NCBI GenBank assembly: GCA_003249255.1
Contig: QKJP01000048.1
Span: 1 to 64,000, forward strand
From: Bacteroidales bacterium
Lineage (GTDB): Bacteria > Bacteroidota > Bacteroidia > Bacteroidales > Marinilabiliaceae
Direction: 5' to 3'
Length of the DNA: 64,000 nt
Shown: in pieces, positions 1 through 7,792 of the stretch
Position numbering within the stretch: the stretch's first letter is position 1
Layout of the letters: every line of letters begins with the position of its first letter
Translations under genes and position numbers: made by a program
The notes under the pieces: generated by a model
What the model was told of the DNA's origin: nothing
Database searches by the model: none
The model's input: the letters and a program-made list of their open reading frames with translations, nothing else

Positions 1-120
1 ATCGTTAAGGGGATAGGTAAAATTGCCTTTCGTTGTACGACGAGGATCTGTCAAAGTAGAAAAGTGTGAAATAAAAGATATATTTTGTTCAATATGTGTT
101 TGCGCCTTAAAATTTTCCAT
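1..120 (-). mobile_element. ISAs1-type transposase, N-terminal fragment (cut by window edge)
   Basis: The reverse strand reads in frame from an ATG at 120 to the window edge, giving 40 residues that begin MENFKAQTHIEQ. Residues 20-38 (FSTLTDPRRTTKGNFTYPL) match the opening of ISAs1-family (H-repeat-associated) transposases, where a DPR motif followed by a Y/H-x-L stretch starts the DDE-transposase-associated domain. Everything after that, including the DDE catalytic residues, lies outside the window, so intact and decayed copies cannot be told apart. No terminal inverted repeat could be fixed. It is the only transposase seen here. The family call rests on a short motif. Confidence 0.72.
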
Positions 121-151
121 TTTTTTGACGCGTAGTCATTATTTTATAACT

Positions 152-159
152 CAAAGATA
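152..159 (-). promoter_or_regulatory. -7 box (TATCTTTG) of the transposase gene
   Basis: The reverse strand reads TATCTTTG, a full match to the Bacteroidota TAnnTTTG element, about 31 nt before the transposase ATG. A TTTC lies about 20 nt further upstream, roughly where TTTG would be expected. Confidence 0.5.
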
Positions 160-304
160 CTAAGAATTTTAACACTATGAAAGCAAATGACTCCTAAAAG
201 CGATTTCCCTGTTCAAAGCTGTATTTTACAAAAAATAAGTTGACCATAACTAAACAATAGACACAGGCAATTTGTAACTTATAAGAAACGTAAATGCGCA
301 CAAA

Positions 305-898
305 ATGAATTTTAGCTCAAACTATACTCTGGCTGTTGAAATGATAGAAGCAGCCTATCAATCCAATCTTGAAACAGAGATTGAAAACGGCACATCCTAC
401 CCTAAAGAATTTCTGTATGGAAAAAGAATGGTACAGGTCTTAGAAAGCTTTGAACCCCATGCTACTGAGGAAGCATTTTTGGCTGCCTGGTGTCAACACC
501 TTTATCGCTGGGAAATACCAAGAGACTCATACCCCATGGATCGAAAAGGTTACCATCAATGGCGAACTTATTTATATACCTATCAAGCAGAAAAAGCAGC
601 GCATCTTTTAAGAGAAGTTGGCTATAGTAAAGAGTCGGTTTCTGCAATCAGTGAGATGATTGAAAAAAAAGACTTAAAAACAAATGCAGACAGCCAGTTA
701 ATAGAAGATGTAGTATGCCTAGTATTCCTTCAATATTACATTGAAGATTTTGTTGAAAAGCACAAAAGTGATATGGAAAAACTGAAGCGAATCATCCTTC
801 GCACCTGGAATAAGATGAGTGATAAAGCACATAACGAAGCTCTAAAAATCCCATTTAAAGAAGATCTAAAAAATACTATTGTAGAAGCTATACAATAA
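305..898 (+). CDS. DUF4202 family protein
   Basis: This 197-residue soluble protein has no signal peptide and no membrane segment. Recognition rests on the family core HLYRWEIPR (65-73) followed by SYPMDRKGYHQWR (75-87), and on the later DVVCLVFLQYY block (135-145), which together mark DUF4202, a helical His/Asp-containing family. Family members are sometimes labelled as glutamyl-tRNA synthetase-related, but no synthetase fold is visible and the biochemical role is unknown. The gene is monocistronic. It starts about 185 nt after the transposase start and ends about 180 nt before a strong hairpin. No TAnnTTTG box was found upstream. The length is normal for the family and the reading frame looks intact. 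Confidence 0.85.
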   Translation: MNFSSNYTLAVEMIEAAYQSNLETEIENGTSYPKEFLYGKRMVQVLESFEPHATEEAFLAAWCQHLYRWEIPRDSYPMDRKGYHQWRTYLYTYQAEKAAHLLREVGYSKESVSAISEMIEKKDLKTNADSQLIEDVVCLVFLQYYIEDFVEKHKSDMEKLKRIILRTWNKMSDKAHNEALKIPFKEDLKNTIVEAIQ

Positions 899-1019
899 AG
901 AATTGAATGTCTGCAATTACATACAATGCGAAAATGCTTGGCATAACGTTAGGAAATTCCACCACAACCCTAACCTGTACAACCTGAGACATAGCGTTTT
1001 ATAATTTCACTTCATAAAC

Positions 1020-1050
1020 ACTGTGCTTTTGCGCCTCGTGTTTAAACATT
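1020..1050. repeat. Possible copy of a GCG/GTG-rich dispersed intergenic motif
   Basis: The stretch around 1022-1049 (ctgtgcttttgcgcctcgtg, then tttaaaca) resembles the G/C-rich stretches at 22262-22294 and 48582-48606. All three are the only locally GC-rich spots in AT-rich spacers and resemble short motifs scattered in Bacteroidota genomes. The similarity is partial. Confidence 0.3.
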
Positions 1051-1080
1051 TATGCGTAAAAAAGGATGTACATAATAAAG

Positions 1081-1118
1081 AAAGCTTGGTTCGAGAATTG
1101 AACCAAGCTTTTTTTTAT
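1081..1118. terminator. Bidirectional intrinsic terminator
   Basis: There is a perfect 12-bp stem (AAAGCTTGGTTC at 1081-1092 with GAACCAAGCTTT at 1100-1111), a 7-nt loop, and a T run after it on the + strand. The reverse strand also has a T-rich tail. It lies between the convergent DUF4202 gene and the barrel-protein gene, about 30 nt beyond the stop of the latter. Confidence 0.85.
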
Positions 1119-1148
1119 AACAACTAATTGTAAAATTACTTTCTCACC

Positions 1149-2039
1149 TTAAAAGTGGAACATCAAGTATAATCCACCATAAACAGCAGGAGTAGTTGAA
1201 GCTGTCGATTGGTAAGTCGATGGTCTTGATGTTACAACACCTGAGTTCGAACCTCCCGGGCTAATTGCTTTGTCTGAATTAACTGCAGAGTTGCCATCAA
1301 AATGCTCACTCACTGAAGAACTTTGACCGGTTGATGTGTAGTAATACATTAAGCTTACCTCACCGCCAATACATGCTTTAGGCAAGAAATAGTATTCTAC
1401 CCCACATAAAGCACCCACAAAAACCGAGTGTGCTGTACCTGATTTATACTCTAATACACGGTGTCCATCAGCTGATAACTTAGCACCTGAAACATTGGTT
1501 CCAAAATCACTTGTTAGCGGTGTTTGGTTCGATGACGTAATGTTATTGCCATAGCTATATTCTTCCTTAGTACTAGCAAAACCATATCCTAATTGTGCAC
1601 CATAAAAACCACGCAAACGACCATATCCACGCATCTTTTGTGCTCCGATTAAAATATTTGCACCACGGTTTTTAATAATCTGTTGATCGATTAACTGTGC
1701 CTGGCTTAATGGGTTAGAATAACGTGCTGCTTCATCAGCCACATATAAATTATTCTCACTTGTGGTGTTATTCAACTGTAAATTAACACGTACAGCCATA
1801 TCATCAGCCAGATAATATCTAAAGTATAAGTTCTGAGCACCTAAACTAAGAGAATTATTTACGGTATTGTTAAACATATTCCCCAAATAATTTAAATAAG
1901 GGGTAGCGTCAGCTCCTAAAGCAATGTCTCCGGCTTTAGGCAATACAGGTACTCCGGCTTTATTCGTCACCAAGGAATCTTGGGCCATCGAAGAAAGACT
2001 TAAAGCAACTGCAAAAATGCTTATGATTATTTTTTTCAT
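1149..2039 (-). CDS. Outer-membrane beta-barrel protein (secreted, unknown role)
   Basis: This 296-residue protein opens with a clear type I signal peptide (MKKIIISIFAVALSLSSMAQ, cleavage likely after residue 19 or 20). The mature part alternates polar and hydrophobic residues with many Tyr, Gly, Asn and Ser. It ends in LYLMFHF, a terminal aromatic beta-strand typical of proteins assembled by the BAM machinery. It resembles the BT1926-like family of Bacteroidales barrels, but no ligand or transport role can be read from sequence. Its start lies 12 nt after the stop of the upstream lipoprotein gene, so the two are almost certainly co-transcribed. The terminator at 1081-1118 closes the unit. 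Confidence 0.8.
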   Translation of the reverse strand: MKKIIISIFAVALSLSSMAQDSLVTNKAGVPVLPKAGDIALGADATPYLNYLGNMFNNTVNNSLSLGAQNLYFRYYLADDMAVRVNLQLNNTTSENNLYVADEAARYSNPLSQAQLIDQQIIKNRGANILIGAQKMRGYGRLRGFYGAQLGYGFASTKEEYSYGNNITSSNQTPLTSDFGTNVSGAKLSADGHRVLEYKSGTAHSVFVGALCGVEYYFLPKACIGGEVSLMYYYTSTGQSSSVSEHFDGNSAVNSDKAISPGGSNSGVVTSRPSTYQSTASTTPAVYGGLYLMFHF

Positions 2040-2051
2040 TATTTACGTATT

Positions 2052-2915
2052 CTAGAAAGGTGATTTTTCGGTGTCTTTTAAATTGTATGGGAATCCATCT
2101 CCATTTTGACCTAAACTATAAGAAGCTAAGGTAGCTGAATAAACATAGGTTTTTGTATAAGTTTTCTGACTTTCACCACTCCCTTCAACAATCGTCTTTA
2201 TTGCCTCAAAGTCTAATAATTCAATTGTTTCACCAGCAGGTACACTTACTGAGATTTTACTATAGATATCACCATTTATATTTTTATTTTCAGGAGTAAC
2301 TACAGCTGACCACTTGTCATTTACTTTTAATGTTAAAGAAGTTCCTGCAGGAATTGGATCTAATACTGCTGAATTCTGATCAAAATCGCCACGTAAATAA
2401 ATATTTACATCTACAAATTTAAACTCACCAGACATCTTTTCTTTCTCATTAAAAGACACTTCTACAACTTCTGTAGTTCTTGAAATAACAGTTACTTTTT
2501 TATCAGCTTCAATCGTATACACTTTATTAATTGTTGTAGCAATGTCATCATCTTGTTGAACTTGATCAAACTCAAAATCTGGAGCATCAATCGAATAAGT
2601 TACAGAACCTTCCGATGCTACCGGTAAAGTTGCTTCAAAATATCCACCTTCACCTACAGTGTATACCATTAATTTTTCACCTGCTTTACCATCTTCAAAA
2701 TCAGTATTCACTGCTTTTAAAATAATTTCAGTACCAACTGGGGCAGCTTCTTTACCAGCAGTTTTCAAATTAGTATCTGCATAAACGTAAATTTTTACTT
2801 TTGCACTTTTTCCTGCATCCAGGGTTAAGTCTGATGTAGTAACATCCTCACTACAAGAAGTTGTTAGCATTGCTAATCCAAGCACAGCTAAACCGGCTAA
2901 GTTTCTTTTTTTCAT
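2052..2915 (-). CDS. Secreted lipoprotein of unknown function
   Basis: This 287-residue protein carries a lipoprotein signal: a basic start (MKKR), a hydrophobic core and the lipobox LTTSC with Cys21 as the lipidation site. The acidic SEDVTTSD follows directly, as is common for exported Bacteroidota lipoproteins. The rest looks all-beta and repetitive. There are at least two Ig-like stretches, each ending in Thr/Val-rich strands, and no Cys apart from the lipid anchor. No known domain is recognised. It is the first gene of a two-gene unit with the barrel protein 12 nt downstream, so a surface lipoprotein working with that barrel is a reasonable inference. Confidence 0.75.
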   Translation of the reverse strand: MKKRNLAGLAVLGLAMLTTSCSEDVTTSDLTLDAGKSAKVKIYVYADTNLKTAGKEAAPVGTEIILKAVNTDFEDGKAGEKLMVYTVGEGGYFEATLPVASEGSVTYSIDAPDFEFDQVQQDDDIATTINKVYTIEADKKVTVISRTTEVVEVSFNEKEKMSGEFKFVDVNIYLRGDFDQNSAVLDPIPAGTSLTLKVNDKWSAVVTPENKNINGDIYSKISVSVPAGETIELLDFEAIKTIVEGSGESQKTYTKTYVYSATLASYSLGQNGDGFPYNLKDTEKSPF

Positions 2916-2949
2916 GTTTTTATTAATAATTGATTAAAAATTAGTTGCT

Positions 2950-2957
2950 CAAAAGTA
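2950..2957 (-). promoter_or_regulatory. -7 box (TACTTTTG) of the lipoprotein/barrel unit
   Basis: The reverse strand reads TACTTTTG, a full TAnnTTTG match, 34 nt before the lipoprotein ATG. No clear TTTG was found at -33. Confidence 0.55.
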
Positions 2958-3063
2958 AAACTATTCTCTAACGTCTGTGAGTATATGATTTTAGAAATAA
3001 AAAAAATCCCATGGTGTTAATTGAGTACCATGGGAATAAATCCTTAAATAATAAGATCTTGAA

Positions 3064-4164
3064 TTACTTTACGAGTTCTTCAATTTTTTTTGCCAGTTCT
3101 TCACCTCTCAAGTTCTTTGCTATAATCACCCCATTGGTATCCAACAATACAGTATGTGGTATGGTAGTGACTGCATATAATTGGGCTGCTTCATTTTGCC
3201 ATTCTTTTAAATCTGAAACATGAGACCAATTTAACTGATCACTAGAAATGGCACGCACCCAACTTTCACGTCTTTGATCTAAGGAAACACCCAAAATCTC
3301 AAAACCTTTATCCTTATATTTTTGATACATTTTAACCACATTGGGATTTTCCATGCGGCAGGGCTTGCACCAACTGGCCCAAAAATCGATTAATAAATAT
3401 TTCCCTTTGAAAGATGATAAACTCACATCATTCCCCTCAGGATCTTTCATGGTAAAATCAGGTGCTACTTGACCAACTTCAATGCGTTCTAATTTTTTTA
3501 CCCGCTCGGCTAATATTTTATAATAGGCTGATGATTTTAAGGTATCATTTAACAAAGCTATACCGGATTTCATCTCTTCCAAACCTTTTTTAGCATACAA
3601 GTAATTGACATAAAAGGCGGCTAAAGCGGATTGCGAATTAGCTTTTACATACTTTAGTTTGGCATCACTAACTGAGAAATTTAAAGAATTGTATTCTTCT
3701 ACAATTGCTTTTAAGCTTTCGTTATCCTTATTGGCACTTGCTTCCTGATAGGCTTTCCCCAGCTCTTGCTGTCTCAACTGCACCTGCCTTTCCAAGTCTA
3801 CAAGTTTACTAAAGTCTTCTTGCAGTTTACCTCCTGTTACTTTTACGTTAGATAATGAATCTATATGACCTTCAACATCATAAGCTTCATTATCTCCAAA
3901 TAGCAAAACACGGTCATTTTTATTTTCTATGCTTATGAGTACTAAAATGGGTTGATCTAATTTAACTTGATAATTAATAAGCTCTCCCTGAAGTTGTATT
4001 GTATCCAGGCTTTCTATTCCCTTTTCGGTATATGTACTGATAAAAACAGTATTACCATTGGCACCAGTAAGGGTTCCATGTAAACTAAATACACCTGATG
4101 GATGTGCCTGGCAACCTGAAAACACAATTAAGGATAGACCTAAAAGATAAAGAAGTTTCTTCAT
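3064..4164 (-). CDS. TlpA-type thiol-disulfide lipoprotein with DUF4369 domain
   Basis: This 366-residue lipoprotein (lipobox FSGC, Cys18) starts with a DUF4369 beta domain (about 22-115). A charged helical linker (about 115-225) follows. The C-terminal thioredoxin-fold domain of the AhpC/TSA-TlpA type runs from about 230. Its active site is WASWCKPCR with Cys266 and Cys269, followed by the cis-Pro region TTIPHTVL. Such proteins face the periplasm and usually reduce or resolve disulfides, for example in cytochrome maturation or oxidative stress; the substrate here is unknown. It is preceded by a second DUF4369 lipoprotein without the thioredoxin domain, separated by a 312-nt spacer. Confidence 0.88.
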   Translation of the reverse strand: MKKLLYLLGLSLIVFSGCQAHPSGVFSLHGTLTGANGNTVFISTYTEKGIESLDTIQLQGELINYQVKLDQPILVLISIENKNDRVLLFGDNEAYDVEGHIDSLSNVKVTGGKLQEDFSKLVDLERQVQLRQQELGKAYQEASANKDNESLKAIVEEYNSLNFSVSDAKLKYVKANSQSALAAFYVNYLYAKKGLEEMKSGIALLNDTLKSSAYYKILAERVKKLERIEVGQVAPDFTMKDPEGNDVSLSSFKGKYLLIDFWASWCKPCRMENPNVVKMYQKYKDKGFEILGVSLDQRRESWVRAISSDQLNWSHVSDLKEWQNEAAQLYAVTTIPHTVLLDTNGVIIAKNLRGEELAKKIEELVK

Positions 4165-4293
4165 GTTAAAATTTTTAAATATGACATTCTAAAGATACCA
4201 TCTCGGATACCTAATTCAAAACCACAAATTAAAAAGCTCAGCATTAAAATTACTGTGGTCAGTAGGAAAATAACATCAATAAGAAGGATAAAA

Positions 4294-4420
4294 AGCATCA
4301 CAAATGCAGTGTCTTAAAGTATCGTCTGTAGAGCTGTGAATTTAAGGGCTAAAAGATATTGTCTGACTCAAGGATGTAGAGCTTGTAATAAAGATTAACA
4401 CCCTTTTAAGACTAGACAAT
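4294..4420. repeat. Dispersed structured intergenic repeat, degenerate copy
   Basis: The first 50 nt (AGCATCACAAATGCAGTGTC, then the TTAAAGTATCG and GAGCTGTGAAT blocks) align with 15870-15907, and the block GATATTGT occurs in both copies. The small hairpin GCAT-N5-ATGC at 4295-4307 corresponds to GCATC-AAA-GATGC in the other copy, so its pairing is kept although bases differ. The 3' third has diverged more. Confidence 0.6.
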
Positions 4421-4424
4421 GTAT

Positions 4425-4452
4425 AAATAAAAAAGGAGGCCATAACCTCCTT
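4425..4452 (-). terminator. Intrinsic terminator of the DUF4369 lipoprotein gene
   Basis: On the reverse strand AAGGAGG and CCTCCTT pair over a 6-nt loop (4433-4439 with 4446-4452) and run into TTTTTATTTAT, about 25 nt after the stop codon at 4477. Confidence 0.75.
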
Positions 4453-4476
4453 CTTTTTATACAATTTTACACCCGT

Positions 4477-5220
4477 TTAGTTTTCTTCGGTTACTGAGGG
4501 TGTTGATTCTGACTCTTCATTGGCCATTGCCTCAGCTTTACTTTTCTCATAAGCATCCAATTGCTCTAATAAACCATTAAGATCGATTAAATAAGGATGA
4601 CCTTTTAAATTTACTCGTAATTGCTGAGCTAATTCGTTCCTTGTAAAAGCATCCATATACTCTGCAATATTTTGCAATACAAAAAGCCCTAAAGGATTAC
4701 TTATATTATCTCTTATAAAACCTTCTGCATAAGCTGTCTGCCTAGGAATCAACTCCCCAATCTCGATATCTAAAGCCGCAATTTCTTCAACATCACGTCC
4801 CATTTGAGCTTGCATATATTCCTGACTAATTTCTCTTAAGCGCTCTCTATCAGGCATGCTTTTTTCAAACTCTGTCATTTTATCAGACAAGGCAGAACCT
4901 GATATTTCTGCATCAAACATATTAGAGGCTTTAGCTGAAATAGAAATGTCACAATTCTCAATGAAGAAAGAAATCGGTTGTTGTACTCCCTCGCATGAAA
5001 TAAAGTAGATCTCAGGCGTTTTGACCTCTCCTTCGATATAAAACTGTCCATTGCCTATAACAGTGGAATCAACTATTACTTGGCGACCATTCCTTAAGCA
5101 ACTAACCATTACCTTCTTTCCGTCTTCAACACCCTCAATCGTGCCGCTAACCTGATATCCTTTTGGCTGACAAGCAGCTAGCATGGCTACACTTAAAATG
5201 GCCAAAATTACTTTTCTCAT
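4477..5220 (-). CDS. DUF4369 lipoprotein lacking a thioredoxin domain
   Basis: This 247-residue lipoprotein (lipobox LAAC, Cys17) begins with the beta-rich DUF4369 pattern (GYQVSGTIEGVEDGKKVMVS and the paired-strand block to about 100). It then becomes helical and charged and ends in an acidic, Ser/Glu-rich tail (ESESTPSVTEEN). The thioredoxin-fold domain that normally follows DUF4369 is absent, and no CxxC motif is present. The frame is closed by a normal stop and a terminator, so it looks like a genuine short form and not a truncation. Its start lies 20 nt from the end of meaB, on the same strand, so meaB and this gene may be co-transcribed. Function unknown. Confidence 0.78.
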   Translation of the reverse strand: MRKVILAILSVAMLAACQPKGYQVSGTIEGVEDGKKVMVSCLRNGRQVIVDSTVIGNGQFYIEGEVKTPEIYFISCEGVQQPISFFIENCDISISAKASNMFDAEISGSALSDKMTEFEKSMPDRERLREISQEYMQAQMGRDVEEIAALDIEIGELIPRQTAYAEGFIRDNISNPLGLFVLQNIAEYMDAFTRNELAQQLRVNLKGHPYLIDLNGLLEQLDAYEKSKAEAMANEESESTPSVTEEN

Positions 5221-5240
5221 ATTCTGTTGTTTATCCCACC

Positions 5241-6371
5241 TTAGTGGTTTTTCTTATTTAAATTATTAAAATATTGTTCCAATAAATTTTTGGCAGCCAT
5301 AAACGAACTCCTTTCATCATTTAAGACCATTTGTTCATTCTTTTCAATTTCAGTTTTAATTAAAGCATCATCGTAAAAGCTACTTTTTAATTGCTCATTG
5401 ATACTTTCAAACATCCAGTATTTTGCTTGGTTTCTACGATTGCTTTTGAAATATCCATTACCCTTAGTTAGTTCTACATAAGAGATAACCATTTTCCAAA
5501 CTTCATCAATACCTTTATGATTAAGGGCAGAACAGGTCTTTACCTCGGGAACCCATCCGGATTTAGTGGCTGGAAACAAATGTAAGGCATTTCTGTATTC
5601 GGCCTGAGCCAATTTCGCTCTTTCAACATTAGTCCCATCAGCTTTATTGATGGTAATGGCATCAGCCATTTCCATAATTCCTCTTTTAATTCCTTGAAGT
5701 TCATCACCTGCACCGGCTAATTGAATCAACAAGAAAAAATCGACCATTGAATGAACGGCCGTTTCCGATTGTCCCACGCCTACTGTTTCTACAATGATGT
5801 GATCAAAACCGGCAGCTTCGCACAAAATTATGGTCTCTCTGGTTTTTCGGGCTACACCCCCTAAGGATCCCGCTGAAGGAGAAGGTCGTATATAGGCATC
5901 TTTTTGTCCTGATAATTGTTCCATTCGGGTTTTATCACCTAAGATGCTTCCCTTTGTACGTTCACTGGACGGATCAATTGCAAGCACGGCCAATTTTCCT
6001 TTCTGACCAATAATATGCATTCCTAAAGCTTCAATAAAAGTACTTTTCCCGGCTCCCGGAACACCGGTAATGCCTAATCGAATACTATTTCCGGTATGAG
6101 GCAAACACTTTTCGATAATTTCCTGAGCAATCAACTGGTGATCAGCCCTTGCACTCTCAACTAAAGTAACGGCTTGACTAAGTATGGTAATATTTCCTGC
6201 TAGTATACCTTCTACATATTGATCGGCAGTTAAGGTTAATTTTCGGCGTTTTTTAATATGCCGAAAAGCATTAGGATTAACAGCCGGCGCATGTTCTACG
6301 CCTTTATTTACAGTTAATCCTTTAAATTGCGGATCATTTTCAATATGATGATTATCGTTATTCCCGGCCAT
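5241..6371 (-). CDS. meaB: Methylmalonyl-CoA mutase-associated GTPase MeaB
   Basis: This 376-residue G3E-family P-loop GTPase protects and reloads B12-dependent methylmalonyl-CoA mutase. The Walker A motif GVPGAGKST is at about 103-111, then AIDPSSERTKGSILGDKTRM (Walker B/switch region), VETVGVGQSE and the NKAD base-recognition motif. The helical C-terminal dimerisation arm is present, so the length is complete for the family. The mutase genes themselves are not in this window. Cobalamin-assembly genes (56940-61531) and an acyl-CoA carboxylase (30700-32579) are, which supports a working methylmalonyl-CoA route. A terminator lies just upstream, so a promoter in the short gap or read-through from the DUF1573 gene must drive it. 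Confidence 0.95.
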   Translation of the reverse strand: MAGNNDNHHIENDPQFKGLTVNKGVEHAPAVNPNAFRHIKKRRKLTLTADQYVEGILAGNITILSQAVTLVESARADHQLIAQEIIEKCLPHTGNSIRLGITGVPGAGKSTFIEALGMHIIGQKGKLAVLAIDPSSERTKGSILGDKTRMEQLSGQKDAYIRPSPSAGSLGGVARKTRETIILCEAAGFDHIIVETVGVGQSETAVHSMVDFFLLIQLAGAGDELQGIKRGIMEMADAITINKADGTNVERAKLAQAEYRNALHLFPATKSGWVPEVKTCSALNHKGIDEVWKMVISYVELTKGNGYFKSNRRNQAKYWMFESINEQLKSSFYDDALIKTEIEKNEQMVLNDERSSFMAAKNLLEQYFNNLNKKNH

Positions 6372-6380
6372 AAATTGTCG

Positions 6381-6416
6381 TATAATAAAAAAGAGCTGTA
6401 AAGATACAGCTCTTTT
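6381..6416 (-). terminator. Intrinsic terminator after the DUF1573 gene
   Basis: A 12-bp perfect stem (6389-6400 with 6405-6416) with a 4-nt loop is followed on the reverse strand by a T-rich tract (TTTTTTATTAT). It separates the DUF1573 gene from meaB. Confidence 0.85.
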
Positions 6417-6437
6417 ATAAATAATATTTCAAACTTC

Positions 6438-7520
6438 TTATTCTACAGTCACATTTCCCGTTAAACGAAGCATGGTCGAAGTAGATTTTGGATCGTTTGT
6501 AACCACAGTAACGGACTTATTTTGGCGACCACTTTTTCCTTTCGAATTAAAGGTGGTTTTAATATTTGTAGATTCGCCCGGTGCTAATACGGTTTTCTCA
6601 GGATTAGTGGCGGTACATCCACAAGATGCTTTCACTTTACGGATAATTAAATTGGATTTCCCAATATTTTTTACCACAAAATTATGATCAACAATATCTC
6701 CTTGTTTAATCTCTCCAAATTCCCAAGTTTTTTCTGCGATCTCGATTTTAGCAGCTTTTTCTAATTCTGCCTCGCTTAAATTTGAAAAATCTTCCTGAAT
6801 AGTCGCACTTACAGTTAAACGATTTTGATAATCTTTTTCTCCATTGAATTTTAAATATAAATTATCAACTAAGAATCCCCAATCATTTTTCAAAGCTGCA
6901 TCATAGGTTACTCTAATAATTCCTTCTTGATTCGGCTGTAAGGTTTGTGGTACTGCTTCGATTTTTAGGTGAGCAGGAACATTATCAAAATCAATAGTTA
7001 CCGGTTTATCAGAAATACTAATAATTCTAAAATCTTCCGTTTTCTTTTGATCCGGAGCTACCTTTGTCAAAGACAAGTGCGTTGATTCTAACCGAATTAA
7101 ATCCATGCTTCTTGGATATTCATCTTCAAGGCTCTTAGTCTTCTCCTTTACTAAACCGGTAATGCGTAATATTTCATTTTCGGTAGAGCTATTGCTATAT
7201 ACCGTAATTGTTTTATTAAAATTACCCGGACGATTTTGTGGATCAAAAGTTGCTTTAATGGTTCCACTCTTCCCAGGTAAAACAGGCGTTTTAGTCCATT
7301 CCGGAGTTGTACATCCACACGATGCTTTAACATTGTGAACAACCAAAGGCTGGTCACCTTTATTGGTAAACTTAAATACATAACTTACTTTTCCATCCGC
7401 TTCCTGAATGGTTCCAAAATCATGTGTTTTTTCATCAAATACAATGGTTGGTTGGGCAAATTGAGCATGAACTGCCACAGCAACCATTATGGAAATTAAT
7501 CCTAATAATACTCTTTTCAT
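6438..7520 (-). CDS. Exported protein with two DUF1573 Ig-like domains
   Basis: This 360-residue protein has a signal peptide (MKRVLLGLISIMVAVAVHA) and two copies of the DUF1573 immunoglobulin-like fold. The first (about 25-125) holds HDFGTIQEADGKVSYVF and NVKASCGCTTPEW. The second (about 260-358) holds WEFGEIKQGDIVDHNF and KVKASCGCTATNP. The SCGCT pair in each is the family hallmark. A related but Cys-free middle region separates them. DUF1573 proteins are abundant exported proteins of Bacteroidota without a settled function; a structural or binding role at the surface is usual speculation. The gene is transcribed alone from the -7 box at 7595-7602 and has its own terminator. Confidence 0.88.
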   Translation of the reverse strand: MKRVLLGLISIMVAVAVHAQFAQPTIVFDEKTHDFGTIQEADGKVSYVFKFTNKGDQPLVVHNVKASCGCTTPEWTKTPVLPGKSGTIKATFDPQNRPGNFNKTITVYSNSSTENEILRITGLVKEKTKSLEDEYPRSMDLIRLESTHLSLTKVAPDQKKTEDFRIISISDKPVTIDFDNVPAHLKIEAVPQTLQPNQEGIIRVTYDAALKNDWGFLVDNLYLKFNGEKDYQNRLTVSATIQEDFSNLSEAELEKAAKIEIAEKTWEFGEIKQGDIVDHNFVVKNIGKSNLIIRKVKASCGCTATNPEKTVLAPGESTNIKTTFNSKGKSGRQNKSVTVVTNDPKSTSTMLRLTGNVTVE

Positions 7521-7594
7521 CTTATAAATAAGTTAAGTTTTACATCTTAAATCCAAAATCACTTTCCTCTTTAATAAATAGAAAGAAATCCATA

Positions 7595-7602
7595 CAAAAC
7601 TA
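7595..7602 (-). promoter_or_regulatory. -7 box (TAGTTTTG) of the DUF1573 gene
   Basis: The reverse strand reads TAGTTTTG, a full TAnnTTTG match, 74 nt before the ATG. The -33 element is not clear. Confidence 0.5.
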
Positions 7603-7757
7603 TAAATAATATTTACGCAGTAAAAGTCTAAAACAACATAACATCCATGTTTAACTTTTCATTAACTACTCAAATTCAGAAATTGAAACATGTAAAATTA
7701 AGACTAAACTTAAATCGTACCCCAACAATAATTGTAAAACTTTCAATAAGTTTAATT

Positions 7758-7765
7758 TATTTTTG
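7758..7765 (+). promoter_or_regulatory. -7 box (TATTTTTG) of the LysR gene
   Basis: TATTTTTG fits TAnnTTTG and leaves a leader of about 20-25 nt before the ATG at 7793. An ATTG lies 23 nt upstream, slightly beyond the usual spacing. Confidence 0.55.
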
Positions 7766-7792
7766 AGGCAGTAAATCAATGAAATCAATAAT

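Larger units (their letters stand above)
4165..4476. other. Intergenic spacer with a degenerate dispersed repeat and a terminator
   Basis: No open frame worth calling was found. The spacer holds a degenerate copy of the structured repeat also found at 15870-15975, then the intrinsic terminator of the upstream lipoprotein gene. No TAnnTTTG match was found for the TlpA-type gene. Confidence 0.6.

Noticed and set aside
4477-5220. Frameshifted TlpA-type gene
   Set aside because: No thioredoxin-domain sequence is found in any frame downstream, and a proper terminator follows the stop, so it is a genuine short protein.
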